Assembly: GCF_016595245.1 (NCBI RefSeq)
Contig: NZ_JAENHM010000058.1
Coordinates: 186,001-250,000 of the forward strand
Length of the DNA: 64,000 nt
Source of the DNA: Azospirillum endophyticum
GTDB taxonomy: Bacteria; Pseudomonadota; Alphaproteobacteria; Azospirillales; Azospirillaceae
Direction: 5' to 3'
Positions 11,524-20,075 of this stretch are shown in pieces; within the stretch, counting starts at the first letter, position 1; each line of letters begins with the position of its first letter. The notes below the pieces were generated by a model that saw only the letters and a program-made list of their open reading frames with translations, was not told the DNA's origin and made no database searches. Made by a program: the position numbers and the translations under genes.

Positions 11524-11921
11524 AGATCCTGCTGGTCGAAGACGAGGTGCTGATCGCGCTGGAACAGCAGCTCTACCTGGAAAATGTCGGGCACAGCATC
11601 ATCGGTCCGGCGATCACCGCGGCCGAAGCGGTCGAGATCGCCCTGGCCGACAAGCCCGACTTGGCTCTGGTCGACGTGCATCTGGGCTTGGGCTCCAACG
11701 GCATCGACGCGGCGCGGGGGCTGACGAAGATGGGCGTGCCCTGCCTGTTCATCACCTCCTTCCGGGACGAACTGAAGAAGGACGGCCCGCTCACCGGCAT
11801 CGGCTGCCTGCCCAAGCCCTTCACCCAGAGCGGCTTGCTCGCCGCCGTCGACGTCGCCCGCGCCATACTGGCGGGGGAGACGCCGCGCAACGTACCGCAG
11901 ACGATGGAGCTGTTCGTCTGA
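11520..11921 (+). CDS. Single-domain response regulator
   Basis: A stand-alone receiver of 133 residues with the acidic pocket (VEDE, residues 6-9), phospho-accepting Asp52 in ALVDVHLG, the Thr/Ser switch position in ITSFRDE and the Lys in LPKPF. It has no output domain, as in CheY or Sma0114-type receivers, which commonly pair with HisKA_2 kinases. Its start overlaps the kinase stop by four bases. With CheC in the same operon, a closed loop of kinase, receiver and phosphatase is likely. The last seven codons plus stop are part of a tandem repeat that continues past the gene. Confidence 0.93.
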   Translation: MKILLVEDEVLIALEQQLYLENVGHSIIGPAITAAEAVEIALADKPDLALVDVHLGLGSNGIDAARGLTKMGVPCLFITSFRDELKKDGPLTGIGCLPKPFTQSGLLAAVDVARAILAGETPRNVPQTMELFV

Positions 11922-11964
11922 AAGACGATGGAGTTGCTCGTCTGAAAGACGATGGAGTTGCTCG
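11899..11964. repeat. Three tandem 24-bp units across the receiver stop codon
   Basis: Units start at 11899, 11923 and 11947 with period exactly 24 (unit core AGACGATGGAG), two being complete and the third nearly so. In the receiver frame each unit reads (K/Q)TMEL(F/L)V followed, in the first two, by a stop codon. The duplication therefore copied the protein's end together with its stop; the extra copies are untranslated or reached only by readthrough. Slippage or a recent duplication is likely. Confidence 0.85.
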
Positions 11965-11992
11965 TCCGGCGGCCTGACCCGGGGCGGCGTCC

Positions 11993-12646
11993 CTACAGCA
12001 GGCGGCGCACGGACTGGATGTCGAAGGTCCCGCCGCCGTCGGTCGTGATGACCTGGGCCCAGATCTGCCATTGGCCGTTGACCCGGACGCCGACGACGGT
12101 GGATTGCCCGGTACCGCCCCCCATAAGGCGGTAGTCGTTGCGCATGTAGCGCCCGGCATAGCCGGACAGCGACTGCAGCATCGCCCCGTTGTCGGTGGCG
12201 CCGTTCGCATCCTGGATGTTGTGGTGGGCAACCCGGACGATGCCGTTTCCGGCGCTCCAGCCGAAGGAGCAGCCGTTCATCATGGCATTGAAGAACAGGG
12301 TGGCATTGGCCCCGATGGTCAGCGAATACCCGCTGTCGACGTTCCATGGCAGGAAATAGGCCGTGCCGTCGCCATTGTTGTCCGGCCTGACCTGATACAT
12401 GCTGCCGTTGGCGTACCAGCCGTAAAGGTATCCACGGTACCGGACGTTCACGGCATTGACATGCTCGACGCGGAAATAATGGGGCCGGTGCACCCCGCCG
12501 CCGACGGTCGCCCCGCCGTATCGTTGGCTCCAGTCGCCGACGCCGATGCCGTCCGGCATGTAGAAGGTGACGATGTTTTGCCTGAGGAATGCCCCCGGAT
12601 CGTTGGCGAGCGGCTGCGCAATCACATTGGCTTGGACGATCGGCAT
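11993..12646 (-). CDS. Unknown protein with CNF/BLF1-like Cys-His motif
   Basis: A 217-residue, beta-rich protein (many Tyr, Gly, Asn, Val) without a signal peptide. The start at 12646 follows GAGGA. I do not recognise the family with confidence. Residues 117-143 read as a hydrophobic strand, NGCS with Cys126, a short Gly-rich turn, a strand and then AHHN with His141/His142. This strand-GC-strand-H layout with 15 residues between Cys and His is that of the Rho/eIF4A deamidase fold (CNF1 Cys866/His881, BLF1 Cys94/His106). Outside this there is no delivery domain. It follows an ABC exporter gene on the same strand after 156 bp. The alternative is an unrelated beta-sandwich protein. Confidence 0.5.
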   Translation of the reverse strand: MPIVQANVIAQPLANDPGAFLRQNIVTFYMPDGIGVGDWSQRYGGATVGGGVHRPHYFRVEHVNAVNVRYRGYLYGWYANGSMYQVRPDNNGDGTAYFLPWNVDSGYSLTIGANATLFFNAMMNGCSFGWSAGNGIVRVAHHNIQDANGATDNGAMLQSLSGYAGRYMRNDYRLMGGGTGQSTVVGVRVNGQWQIWAQVITTDGGGTFDIQSVRRLL

Positions 12647-12802
12647 AATGTCCTCGTGCTGACTTTGGCAGGACGGGTACTGCTGATAGGAGTGTGGAGC
12701 GGCGGAAATCTCCTCTCAAAAGTGGTATAGAGGCACTCTGGTTGTGGGAAGGTCATCTTTTTCCCTTGATCGTCATTTCCTGCTTGACAGCTGCTCCCCC
12801 GG

Positions 12803-14611
12803 TCAACCGCCGATCAGGCGGACCGGAGCCGGTGCGGACTGTTGTTCGAACAGGCGGCGATAGAGTCCGCCGGCCCGATGAAGCAGGGCGGCGTGGCTGC
12901 CTTCCTCGACCACCCGGCCCTGGTTGAAGACCAGGATACGGTCCAGCGTGCGCACCGTGGACAGGCGGTGGGCGATGATGATGGCGGTGCGGCCCTGCAT
13001 CAGCCGTTCGATGGCTTCCTGGATCAGCGCCTCCGATTCCGAATCCAGGCTGGAGGTCGCTTCGTCCAGGATCAGGATCGGCGCGTCGGCCAGGAAGGCG
13101 CGGGCCAGCGCCACCCGCTGCCGCTCGCCGCCCGACAGCTTGACGCCGCGCTCGCCGACCAGCGTCGCATAGCCCTTCGGCAGGCGGGCGATGAAGTCGT
13201 GGGCGTTGGCGAGTTCTGCCGCCCGCTCGATCTCCGCCATCGATGCGCCGGGGCGGCCATAGGCGATGTTCTCCGCCAGCGTGCGGTGGAACAGGATCGG
13301 CTCCTGCGGGACGATGGCGATCTGCGAGCGCAGCGACTGCTGCGTCGCCCCCGCCACCTCCTGCCCGTCGATCAGCACGCGGCCGCCGGTCACGTCATAC
13401 AAGCGCTGGATCAGCTTGACGAAGGTCGTCTTGCCCGATCCCGACGGGCCGACCAGACCGACCCGTTCCCCCGCCTTGATCGTCAGCGACAGGTCGCGGT
13501 AGAGCGGCGTGGTGTGGCCGCCATATTGGAAGGTGACATGGTCGAAGCGCACCTCGCCTGCCTTGATGCGGATGGGGACGGCATCGGCCCGGTCCTCCAC
13601 CCCCAGCGGCTCGGCGTGGATCGCCACCAGCTCCTCCATCTCGTTGACCGAGCGCTGGAGGTGGTTGATGTGCATGCCGATGTCGCGCAGATAGCCATGC
13701 ACGACGAAATAGGTCGTCAGCACATAGGCGACGTCGCCCGGCGTCGCCTGTCCCCGCCACCACAGCCACAGCGCGGTCGCCACCACGGCACTGCGGATCA
13801 GCAGCAGCACCACCAGCTGGACGGTGCTGTGGCGGGTGTGGCGGGTCCAGGTTCGGTGGGTGCGGCGGCTCCATTTGCAGACGATTCCGGCCAGCCGGTC
13901 ATCCTCGCGCGGCTCGGCGCCGAAGGCCTTGACCACGGCGTTGCAGCCGACGGCGTCGGCCAGCGTCCCGCCCAGCTTGGTGTCCCAGGCATTCGACAGC
14001 CGGGCGGCGGGCGCGATATAGAGGGTGGAGAACATCACCGTCATCGCGATGTAGACGGCGGTGCCGAACGCGATCACCAGTCCCATCACCGGCCAATGCA
14101 GCCCCAGCGTCACCATCGTGCCGATCAGCACGACCAGCGACGGCCACAGCGCCAGCAGCAGCGTGTCGTCCAGCGTGTCGAGCGCCCACATGCCGCGGGT
14201 GATCTTGCGCACCACCGACCCGGCGAAGCTGTTGGCGTGCCAGTCGGTGGAGAAGCGCTGGATGCGGTGGAAGCTGTCCTGGCCGACATCGGCCATGATG
14301 CGCAGGGTGAAGGGGATGATGCCGCTCCAGGCGAGGTGCCGCATCACCACCATTCCGACGCCCAGCCCCACCATGGCGCCGAAGGCGGTCAGCGCCGCCT
14401 GCAGGGCCGCGTCACGGTCGCCCGGCAGCAGGGTCAGGGCGTCGACCAGCCGGCCGGCGAACAGCGGCATGAAGACGTCGGCCAGGGTCGACAGGGCGAT
14501 GGCCCCGGCGATGCCGACGGCCAGCGGCGTCTGGCGGCGCCAGTGACGGAAGGTGAAAGCCAGAACGCTGCGGATGGCGTTCGGGCGCGGGGTGCGTTTC
14601 GATCGAGCCAT
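12803..14611 (-). CDS. ABC exporter, fused permease-ATPase half-transporter
   Basis: A 602-residue MsbA/lipid A- or multidrug-type exporter that should work as a homodimer in the inner membrane. Residues about 30-320 form the six-helix type I exporter domain; the nucleotide-binding domain follows with Walker A GPSGSGKTT (about 389-397), Q-loop VPQEP, signature LSGGERQRVALARA, Walker B LILDEATSSLD and the H-loop IIAHRLST. All key residues are intact. The N-terminus is basic (MARSKRTPRPN). There is no partner half, membrane-fusion protein or outer-membrane factor nearby. The substrate cannot be read from sequence. Confidence 0.93.
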   Translation of the reverse strand: MARSKRTPRPNAIRSVLAFTFRHWRRQTPLAVGIAGAIALSTLADVFMPLFAGRLVDALTLLPGDRDAALQAALTAFGAMVGLGVGMVVMRHLAWSGIIPFTLRIMADVGQDSFHRIQRFSTDWHANSFAGSVVRKITRGMWALDTLDDTLLLALWPSLVVLIGTMVTLGLHWPVMGLVIAFGTAVYIAMTVMFSTLYIAPAARLSNAWDTKLGGTLADAVGCNAVVKAFGAEPREDDRLAGIVCKWSRRTHRTWTRHTRHSTVQLVVLLLIRSAVVATALWLWWRGQATPGDVAYVLTTYFVVHGYLRDIGMHINHLQRSVNEMEELVAIHAEPLGVEDRADAVPIRIKAGEVRFDHVTFQYGGHTTPLYRDLSLTIKAGERVGLVGPSGSGKTTFVKLIQRLYDVTGGRVLIDGQEVAGATQQSLRSQIAIVPQEPILFHRTLAENIAYGRPGASMAEIERAAELANAHDFIARLPKGYATLVGERGVKLSGGERQRVALARAFLADAPILILDEATSSLDSESEALIQEAIERLMQGRTAIIIAHRLSTVRTLDRILVFNQGRVVEEGSHAALLHRAGGLYRRLFEQQSAPAPVRLIGG

Positions 14612-14690
14612 GGGAATCCAACCGGGGCAGGGCCGGCCACGCAGGCGGCGGCTCTGCCAAAGGAGCCATCGAAGAATGCGGCGTTAAATT

Positions 14691-14847
14691 CCCTCTCCCG
14701 CCCCGGGAGAGGGAAGGGGCCCATGCGGAGCATGGGAAGGGTGAGGGGTCAGGTACGAAACCATGCGCTTCGGGATTCTTGGGTCACCCCTCACCCTCCC
14801 CACCGCTTCGCGGCGGGTCCCCGCCCTCTCCCGGGACGGGAGAGGGC
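14691..14847. repeat. Composite palindromic repeat (REP/BIME-like)
   Basis: Between the exporter and ygiQ-like genes lie nested inverted repeats. CCCTCTCCCG/CGGGAGAGGG appears at 14691-14713 with a 3-base loop and again at 14823-14847. GGGTGAGGGGT (14739-14749) pairs with ACCCCTCACCC (14786-14796), and a small CCCATG/CATGGG stem lies at 14720-14736. The same sequence is thus present twice in opposite-facing copies around a central hairpin. This is the build of intergenic mosaic elements dispersed by a RAYT transposase, and it may also stop transcription. Confidence 0.75.
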
Positions 14848-14869
14848 AATTCGGAGGCTTACGTCAGCG

Positions 14870-16981
14870 TTACCGCCCCTTCAGGTTCGTCTGGCGCGGC
14901 TTCATGCCGGAGGGCTTGCCTCCAGCCGCGGCCGGCTTCGCCCCCGGCGCCTTGCCGACCGGCGGCACGACGCGGCGGCCCTGGCCGGCCTGCTGGGTCA
15001 GGAAGGTCTTGCCCCCCTTGTCCCGCGGCTTGGCGGTGGCACCCACCGGCTGCCAGGCCGGGATCAGATGCTCCTCGCCCGCGCCGATCAGATCCTCGCG
15101 ACCCATGCGCTTCAGCGCCTCGCGCAGAATCGGCCAGTTCTCCGGATCGTGGTAGCGCAGGAAGGCCTTGTGCAGGCGGCGCTGCTTCAACCCCTTCGCC
15201 GACGACACCATCTCCGACCCGACACGCCGCACCGGGCGCAGCGGATTGCGCTCGCTGTGGTACATGGCGGTCGCCAGCGACATCGGCGAGGGCAGGAAGG
15301 TCTGCACCTGATCCGCCTTGAAGCCGTTCCGCTTCAGCCACAAGGCGAGGTTCATCATGTCCTCGTCGGTGGTGCCGGGGTGGGCGGCGATGAAATAAGG
15401 GATCAGGTAGAGCTTCTTGCCCGCCTCCTTCGCCGCCTTCTCGAACATCCGCTTGAAGTCGTCATAGGCGCCCATGCCGGGCTTCATCATCTTCGCCAGC
15501 GGCCCCGGCTCGGTGTGTTCCGGTGCGATCTTCAGGTAGCCGCCGACATGGTGGGTCACCAGTTCCTTGACATATTCCGGATTGCGGACGGCGAGGTCGT
15601 AGCGCAGGCCGGACGCGATGTGGATCTTCTTCACCCCCGGAACCGCGCGGGCCTTGCGGTAGAGCTGGACCAGCGAGGAATGGTCGGTGTTCAGGTTCTT
15701 GCAGATATCGGGGAAGACGCAGGACGGGCGGCGGCAGACCGATTCCGTCTCCTTGTCCTTGCAGGCGAGCCGGTACATGTTGGCGGTCGGCCCGCCCATA
15801 TCGGAGATGACTCCGGTGAAGCCCTTGGTCTTGTCGCGGATCTGCTCGATCTCGCGCAGGATCGACCCTTCCGACCGGCTCTGGATGATGCGCCCCTCAT
15901 GCTCGGTGATCGAGCAGAAGGAACAGCCGCCGAAGCAGCCGCGCATGATGTTGACGGAAAAGCGGATCATCTCCCAGGCCGGGATGCGCGCGTCGCCATA
16001 GGACGGGTGCGGCGCCCGGGCATAGGGCAGGTCGTAGACGCCGTCCATCTCGTTGGTTTCCAGCGGGATCGGCGGCGGGTTCAGCCAGACGTCGCGGTCG
16101 CCGTGGCGCTGGACCAGCGCGCGGGCGTTGCCGGGATTGCTCTCCTGGTGCAGCACGCGGCTGGCATGGGCGTAGAGCACCTTGTCAGCCGTCACCTGTT
16201 CGAAGCTCGGCAGGCGCACCGCCATGCGGTCGGCGCCGGCAGCGCGCGGCGACACCGGGGCGGACGGATCGTCGATGGAGCTGCTGTCCACCACCGTCCA
16301 ACCGTCCGGCAGGGACGAGCGCATGATGGCGGTGCCGCGGATGTCGGTCATCGCCTTGGGCGATTCCCCCTTCAGCGACCGCTGGGCGATCTCGATGATA
16401 GCGCGTTCGGCGTTGCCGTAGACCAGCATGTCGGCCTTGGAATCGACCAGGACGGAGCGGCGGATCTTCTCGCTCCAATGGTCGTACTGGGCGATGCGGC
16501 GCAGGCTCGCCTCGATGCCGCCCAGGACGATGGGCACGTCCTTGAAGGCCTCGCGGCAGCGCTGGGAATAGACGATGACGGCACGGTCCGGCCGCTTGCC
16601 GCCCTCGTCGTTCGGCGTGTAGCTGTCGTTGTGGCGCAGGCGGCGGTCGGCCGTGTAGTGGTTGACCATCGAATCCATGTTGCCGCCGGTCACACCCCAG
16701 AACAGCCGCGGCTTGCCGAGGATCTTGAACGGCTCCGCACTGCTCCAGTCCGGCTGGGCGATGATGCCGACGCGCAGACCCTGCGATTCCAGCAGCCGGC
16801 CGATGATCGCCATGCCGAAGCTGGGATGGTCGATATAGGCGTCGCCGGTGACGACGATGACGTCGCACTGGTCCCAGCCGAGCCGGTCCATTTCCGCACG
16901 CGACATCGGCAGGAAGGGTGCGGCCTTGGGGCGCACGCTCCGGTCCGGGCGGTGGGCGAACAGGTTGGCGGCCGCGAGCAT
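14870..16981 (-). CDS. YgiQ family radical SAM protein
   Basis: A 703-residue UPF0313/YgiQ protein. The radical-SAM cluster motif is CFGGCSFCS (CxxxCxxC) near residue 335-345, preceded by the N-terminal domain typical of the family (PFLPMSRAEMDRLGWDQCDV) and followed by the SAM barrel (IASGLRYDLAVRN, YLKIAPEHTEPG). The C-terminus is a basic Pro/Lys/Gly-rich tail (about residues 650-703), common in alphaproteobacterial copies. The reaction of the family is not established. The ATG at 16981 begins MLAAANLF. It is monocistronic, with a small inverted repeat about 40 bp upstream. Confidence 0.93.
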   Translation of the reverse strand: MLAAANLFAHRPDRSVRPKAAPFLPMSRAEMDRLGWDQCDVIVVTGDAYIDHPSFGMAIIGRLLESQGLRVGIIAQPDWSSAEPFKILGKPRLFWGVTGGNMDSMVNHYTADRRLRHNDSYTPNDEGGKRPDRAVIVYSQRCREAFKDVPIVLGGIEASLRRIAQYDHWSEKIRRSVLVDSKADMLVYGNAERAIIEIAQRSLKGESPKAMTDIRGTAIMRSSLPDGWTVVDSSSIDDPSAPVSPRAAGADRMAVRLPSFEQVTADKVLYAHASRVLHQESNPGNARALVQRHGDRDVWLNPPPIPLETNEMDGVYDLPYARAPHPSYGDARIPAWEMIRFSVNIMRGCFGGCSFCSITEHEGRIIQSRSEGSILREIEQIRDKTKGFTGVISDMGGPTANMYRLACKDKETESVCRRPSCVFPDICKNLNTDHSSLVQLYRKARAVPGVKKIHIASGLRYDLAVRNPEYVKELVTHHVGGYLKIAPEHTEPGPLAKMMKPGMGAYDDFKRMFEKAAKEAGKKLYLIPYFIAAHPGTTDEDMMNLALWLKRNGFKADQVQTFLPSPMSLATAMYHSERNPLRPVRRVGSEMVSSAKGLKQRRLHKAFLRYHDPENWPILREALKRMGREDLIGAGEEHLIPAWQPVGATAKPRDKGGKTFLTQQAGQGRRVVPPVGKAPGAKPAAAGGKPSGMKPRQTNLKGR

Positions 16982-17020
16982 CGCGTTCTCCGGGTCTCGA
17001 TCAACAATGCGGATGGATAA

Positions 17021-17043
17021 GCCGACAGTCTTACCCTGTCGGC
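17021..17043. promoter_or_regulatory. Inverted repeat upstream of the ygiQ-like gene
   Basis: Perfect arms GCCGACAG (17021-17028) and CTGTCGGC (17036-17043) surround a 7-base spacer, 40 bp before the start codon. A third GCCGACA copy overlaps at 17042-17048. It could be an operator or a leader hairpin; no regulator is known. Confidence 0.4.
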
Positions 17044-17191
17044 CGACAAATTCCCACCGCTGATAACGCAGCGGAGCAATGGGACATTGTGCGGGCCATT
17101 GGACACGGTGGCGCGACAGCTATGTGGGACGCCCCACAGCCGGTGCAAGGGCCGCCAGCCATGGGACGGGTCGCAGGGCAGGGTGGCCGCG

Positions 17192-18439
17192 TCAGGCCGC
17201 GACGCCGTCCGCCCCGACGGTCCGGCCGTTGCGGCGCGCCACCACCCAGCCGGTCAGCGCGCCGGCCAGCAGCACCAGCGCCGCGATCAGGAAGGCGGAA
17301 CCCGGGTACGGGAACAGCGGTTCGTTGCCCACCGACGCGGAATAGACCGTCCCGAAAAAGACCGGCGACAGGATACCGGCGACGCTCGCCACGCTCATGT
17401 TGGCCCCTTGCAGCTGGCCCTGCTCGGACGGCGAGACCCGTTGCGTCATCAGCGACTGGATGGTCGGCATCGCCAGCCCCCACAGCGCGTTGGGCACGAC
17501 GGCGAAGGCGAACCAGCCGCCATCAGGCGCCAGCCCCATGCAGGCCAGACCGAAGGCCCCGCCGAACAGGCCGGCGACCATCGTGCCGCGGTCGCCCAGC
17601 CACTTCACCACGCGCGACACCACCAGCCCCTGCATGACCATGTCGAGCGCCCCGACCATCGCCAGCAGAAGCCCGACATCCCAGGCGCTCCAGCCGTAGC
17701 GATGCCCCGCATAGAGCACGAAGACGGCCGAGAAGACGTGATGGGAGAAATGCAGCATGAAATTGACCAGCGACAGTCCCGACAACTCGGGATGAGAGCG
17801 CAGCAGGCGTAGCGCCCCGAACGGGTTGGCCCGGCGCCAGGAGAAGGCCATGCGGTTTTCGGGCGCCAGCGATTCCGGCAGAACGACCAGCCCATAGAGG
17901 AAGGCCAGGCCGCTGAGCAGCCCTGCCGCCCAGAAGGGAGCGCGCGGCGACAGTTCACCCAGCAGCCCGCCCAGCAGCGGGCCGGCGATGAAGCCGGCGC
18001 TGAAGGCGGCCCCGATCAGCCCATAGGCGCGTGCGCGCTGCTCCGGCGGGGTCACGTCGGCCATATAGGCGAAGACGGTGGTGAAGCTGGAGGAGGTGAC
18101 GCCGGCGATCGCCCGGCCGATCACCAGCCACCACAGGTTCGGCGCCACCGCCATCAGCACATAGTCTGCCGCGAGGCCGAGTGTCGACAGCAGGATCACC
18201 GGCCGCCGGCCGAAACGATCGGACAGCGACCCGATCACCGGGGAGCAGAAGAACTGCATCAAGGCCCACAGCGCCACCAGCGCCCCGTTGATGGTGCCCG
18301 CCTGCGCATCGGCCCCGACGAACTGCTCGATCAGCGACGGCAGCACCGGAATGACGATGCCCATCGCGACGATGTCGAGCGCCGCGGTGACGAGGATGAA
18401 GGCCATGGCGGCCTTGCGCGGACGAAGGACGGGAGACAT
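17192..18439 (-). CDS. MFS drug efflux transporter, TCR/Tet type
   Basis: An inner-membrane antiporter of 415 residues with twelve predicted helices. The first loop has MFS motif A (GSLSDRFGRRPV) and helix 5 has the antiporter motif C-like GPLLGGLLGE, as in TetA(A)-type pumps. The N-terminus (TAALDIVAMGIVIPVLPSL) matches the Tet subfamily closely. The start at 18439 follows AAGG; the upstream frame is Arg/Ser-rich noise. No tetR is adjacent, so true tetracycline resistance is not implied; chromosomal homologues of unknown substrate are common. Confidence 0.88.
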   Translation of the reverse strand: MSPVLRPRKAAMAFILVTAALDIVAMGIVIPVLPSLIEQFVGADAQAGTINGALVALWALMQFFCSPVIGSLSDRFGRRPVILLSTLGLAADYVLMAVAPNLWWLVIGRAIAGVTSSSFTTVFAYMADVTPPEQRARAYGLIGAAFSAGFIAGPLLGGLLGELSPRAPFWAAGLLSGLAFLYGLVVLPESLAPENRMAFSWRRANPFGALRLLRSHPELSGLSLVNFMLHFSHHVFSAVFVLYAGHRYGWSAWDVGLLLAMVGALDMVMQGLVVSRVVKWLGDRGTMVAGLFGGAFGLACMGLAPDGGWFAFAVVPNALWGLAMPTIQSLMTQRVSPSEQGQLQGANMSVASVAGILSPVFFGTVYSASVGNEPLFPYPGSAFLIAALVLLAGALTGWVVARRNGRTVGADGVAA

Positions 18440-18565
18440 GGGGGACCTTGGAAGACCGGAACGGGAGGACAGGAAGCGCAGCCGGAAAGAGCAGGCCGAC
18501 GCCGAAACACCCAAGCCGCACATATAAGCGTCCGGGCCGAAGATCGCAAGCGGAATATTTCCGAT

Positions 18566-18583
18566 ATCGGATGCTTATCCGAT
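18566..18583. promoter_or_regulatory. Short inverted repeat upstream of the MFS gene
   Basis: ATCGGAT and ATCCGAT arms are separated by GCTT about 127 bp upstream of the Tet-type pump start and just beyond the stop of the TMEM175-type gene. It could be an operator or the weak terminator of the upstream gene. Confidence 0.3.
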
Positions 18584-18611
18584 TGTCCCACCATTCCATT
18601 CCTTCGCTCCG

Positions 18612-19187
18612 TCATTCCTCCAGGATGCGTTCGATCCGCCGGTCCGGCACCAGCCACAGCAGGATCACCAGGACGTACAGGACGATGGACAGCCATTGCA
18701 GGATGAAGGCAACCGGAATGGCCAGGGCATAGAGCGCCAGGCTGATCTTGCCCTTCCGATCGGTCCCGATGGCGCGCGCCACCGCCGAGTCACCGCCGCC
18801 GCAGGCGATGATCGCGCGTTCGGTCAGGCTGTAGCCGATGGCCGCCATGCCGAGGACGACGCCGTAGGATGCCGTCGCCACCGGCGAGAAGTCGCTGGCA
18901 TCGAGCCAGCGGATGACGAAGGGAACCAGCGACAGCCAGAACAGCAGGAACAAATTGGCCCACAGCACCCGCCCGTCGATCCGCGTGGTCGCCTGCAGCA
19001 GATGATGGTGGTTGTTCCAGTAGAGCCCGACATTGATGAAGGACAGCACATAGGCCAGCAGGATCGGGACGCGCTCCGCCAGGGCGGCGAGGCTGCCGTC
19101 CTCCGGTACCTTCAACTCCAGCACCATGATGGTGATGGCGATCGCCACCACCCCGTCGGTGAACGCTTCCAACCGGCCGGTCTTCAT
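18612..19187 (-). CDS. TMEM175/DUF1211 family membrane protein
   Basis: A 191-residue protein with about five to six membrane helices. The N-terminus RLEAFTDGVVAIAITIMVLEL is the hallmark first helix of the TMEM175 family, which forms potassium-permeable channels as tetramers in bacteria; the usual Phe-Ser-Asp reads FTD here. NNHHHLL in the second loop is also typical. The start is the ATG at 19187 (MKTGRLEA), giving the usual family length; a longer frame adds 19 atypical residues. The channel role is known for a few homologues only. Confidence 0.88.
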   Translation of the reverse strand: MKTGRLEAFTDGVVAIAITIMVLELKVPEDGSLAALAERVPILLAYVLSFINVGLYWNNHHHLLQATTRIDGRVLWANLFLLFWLSLVPFVIRWLDASDFSPVATASYGVVLGMAAIGYSLTERAIIACGGGDSAVARAIGTDRKGKISLALYALAIPVAFILQWLSIVLYVLVILLWLVPDRRIERILEE

Positions 19188-19212
19188 GGCCCGATCCCCA
19201 GTCTTTGCAGAG

Positions 19213-19250
19213 GATGCCGTGCCGGGGCGGAGAAGCCCCGGCACGGCATC
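19213..19250 (-). terminator. 16-bp perfect hairpin after the pirin gene
   Basis: GATGCCGTGCCGGGGC (19213-19228) pairs perfectly with 19235-19250 over a 6-base loop, nine bases past the pirin stop. There is no U-run. It is very stable, so termination or transcript-end protection is likely. Confidence 0.7.
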
Positions 19251-19258
19251 GGTTGCGG

Positions 19259-19957
19259 TCAGGCGGCGTCCACCATGACGATCTCGCTGTCCTCCAGCGC
19301 CGTCACCGTCAGGGTGTCGAGGTCGGCGATCGCAGCACCATCGCGGGCGTTCACCCGCACCCCGTCGATCTCGACGGCACCGCTGGCCGGGACGAGATAG
19401 GCGCGGCGGTCCTTGCCCAGCGGGTAGGACGCCGTCTCGCCGGCCTTCAGCGTCGCTCCCAGCACGCGAGCGTCGGTGCGGATCGGCAGGGCGTCGCCGT
19501 CATCGGCATAGCCCGAGGCCAGGGTGATGAAATTGCCGCCGCGATCGCCCTTGGGGAAGGGCTTGCTGCCCCAGCCCGGCTTCTCACCGCTGCGGGTCGG
19601 CATGATCCAGATCTGGAAGATGCGGGTGGTGACGTCCTCCAGATTGTATTCGGAATGCGCGATGCCGGTGCCGGCGGACATCACCTGGACGTCGCCCGCC
19701 TCGGTACGGCCCTTGTTGCCCAGATTGTCCTGGTGGGTAATGGCGCCCTCGCGGACATAGGTGATGATCTCCATGTCGCGGTGTGGGTGCGGCGGGAAGC
19801 CGGTGTGGGGGGCGATGGTGTCGTCGTTCCAGACCCGCAGGTTGCCCCAGTTCATCCGTTTGCCATCATGATAGTTGGCGAAGGAGAAGTGGTGCTTGGC
19901 ATCGAGCCAGCCGTGGTTTTCGCCGCCCAGAGTGTCGAAGGGACGCAGTTCGATCAT
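19259..19957 (-). CDS. Pirin family protein (YhhW-like, quercetinase type)
   Basis: A bicupin of 232 residues. Metal-binding residues of the first cupin are seen in PPHPHRDMEIITYV (two His) and SAGTGIAHSEYN (His and Glu), as in E. coli YhhW, which has quercetin 2,3-dioxygenase activity. The second cupin (about 140-225) is degenerate. Cytosolic. The start at 19957 gives the usual N-terminus MIELRPFDTLG. It is transcribed divergently from a LysR regulator, the common arrangement for pirin in Proteobacteria, with a T-N11-A site between them. Confidence 0.93.
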   Translation of the reverse strand: MIELRPFDTLGGENHGWLDAKHHFSFANYHDGKRMNWGNLRVWNDDTIAPHTGFPPHPHRDMEIITYVREGAITHQDNLGNKGRTEAGDVQVMSAGTGIAHSEYNLEDVTTRIFQIWIMPTRSGEKPGWGSKPFPKGDRGGNFITLASGYADDGDALPIRTDARVLGATLKAGETASYPLGKDRRAYLVPASGAVEIDGVRVNARDGAAIADLDTLTVTALEDSEIVMVDAA

Positions 19958-20075
19958 GGTCCGTCTCCTGAGTGTGCGGCCGAAGGGTCCGTACCGCGTC
20001 GGCCGCCGTGTTTCGCTTGAGAGGACAATAGCGCTTGGCGCCTTTCAGGTTTACCCCTATAAATCGGCACAAGAT

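Noticed and set aside
11187..12719. Minus-strand frame with repeated DEQLHRL units
   Set aside because: The repeats come from reading the 24-bp DNA repeat at 11899-11964 in the antisense frame, and the rest overlaps two supported genes.
12842..17020. A 1,392-codon plus-strand frame over the ABC exporter, repeat and ygiQ-like genes
   Set aside because: It crosses the palindromic repeat and two recognisable minus-strand genes and has Arg/Gln/His-rich composition typical of shadow frames.
17192..18439. Tetracycline resistance gene tetA
   Set aside because: The pump is of the Tet subfamily, but no tetR is adjacent and no mobile element surrounds it. Chromosomal homologues are common and need not carry resistance.
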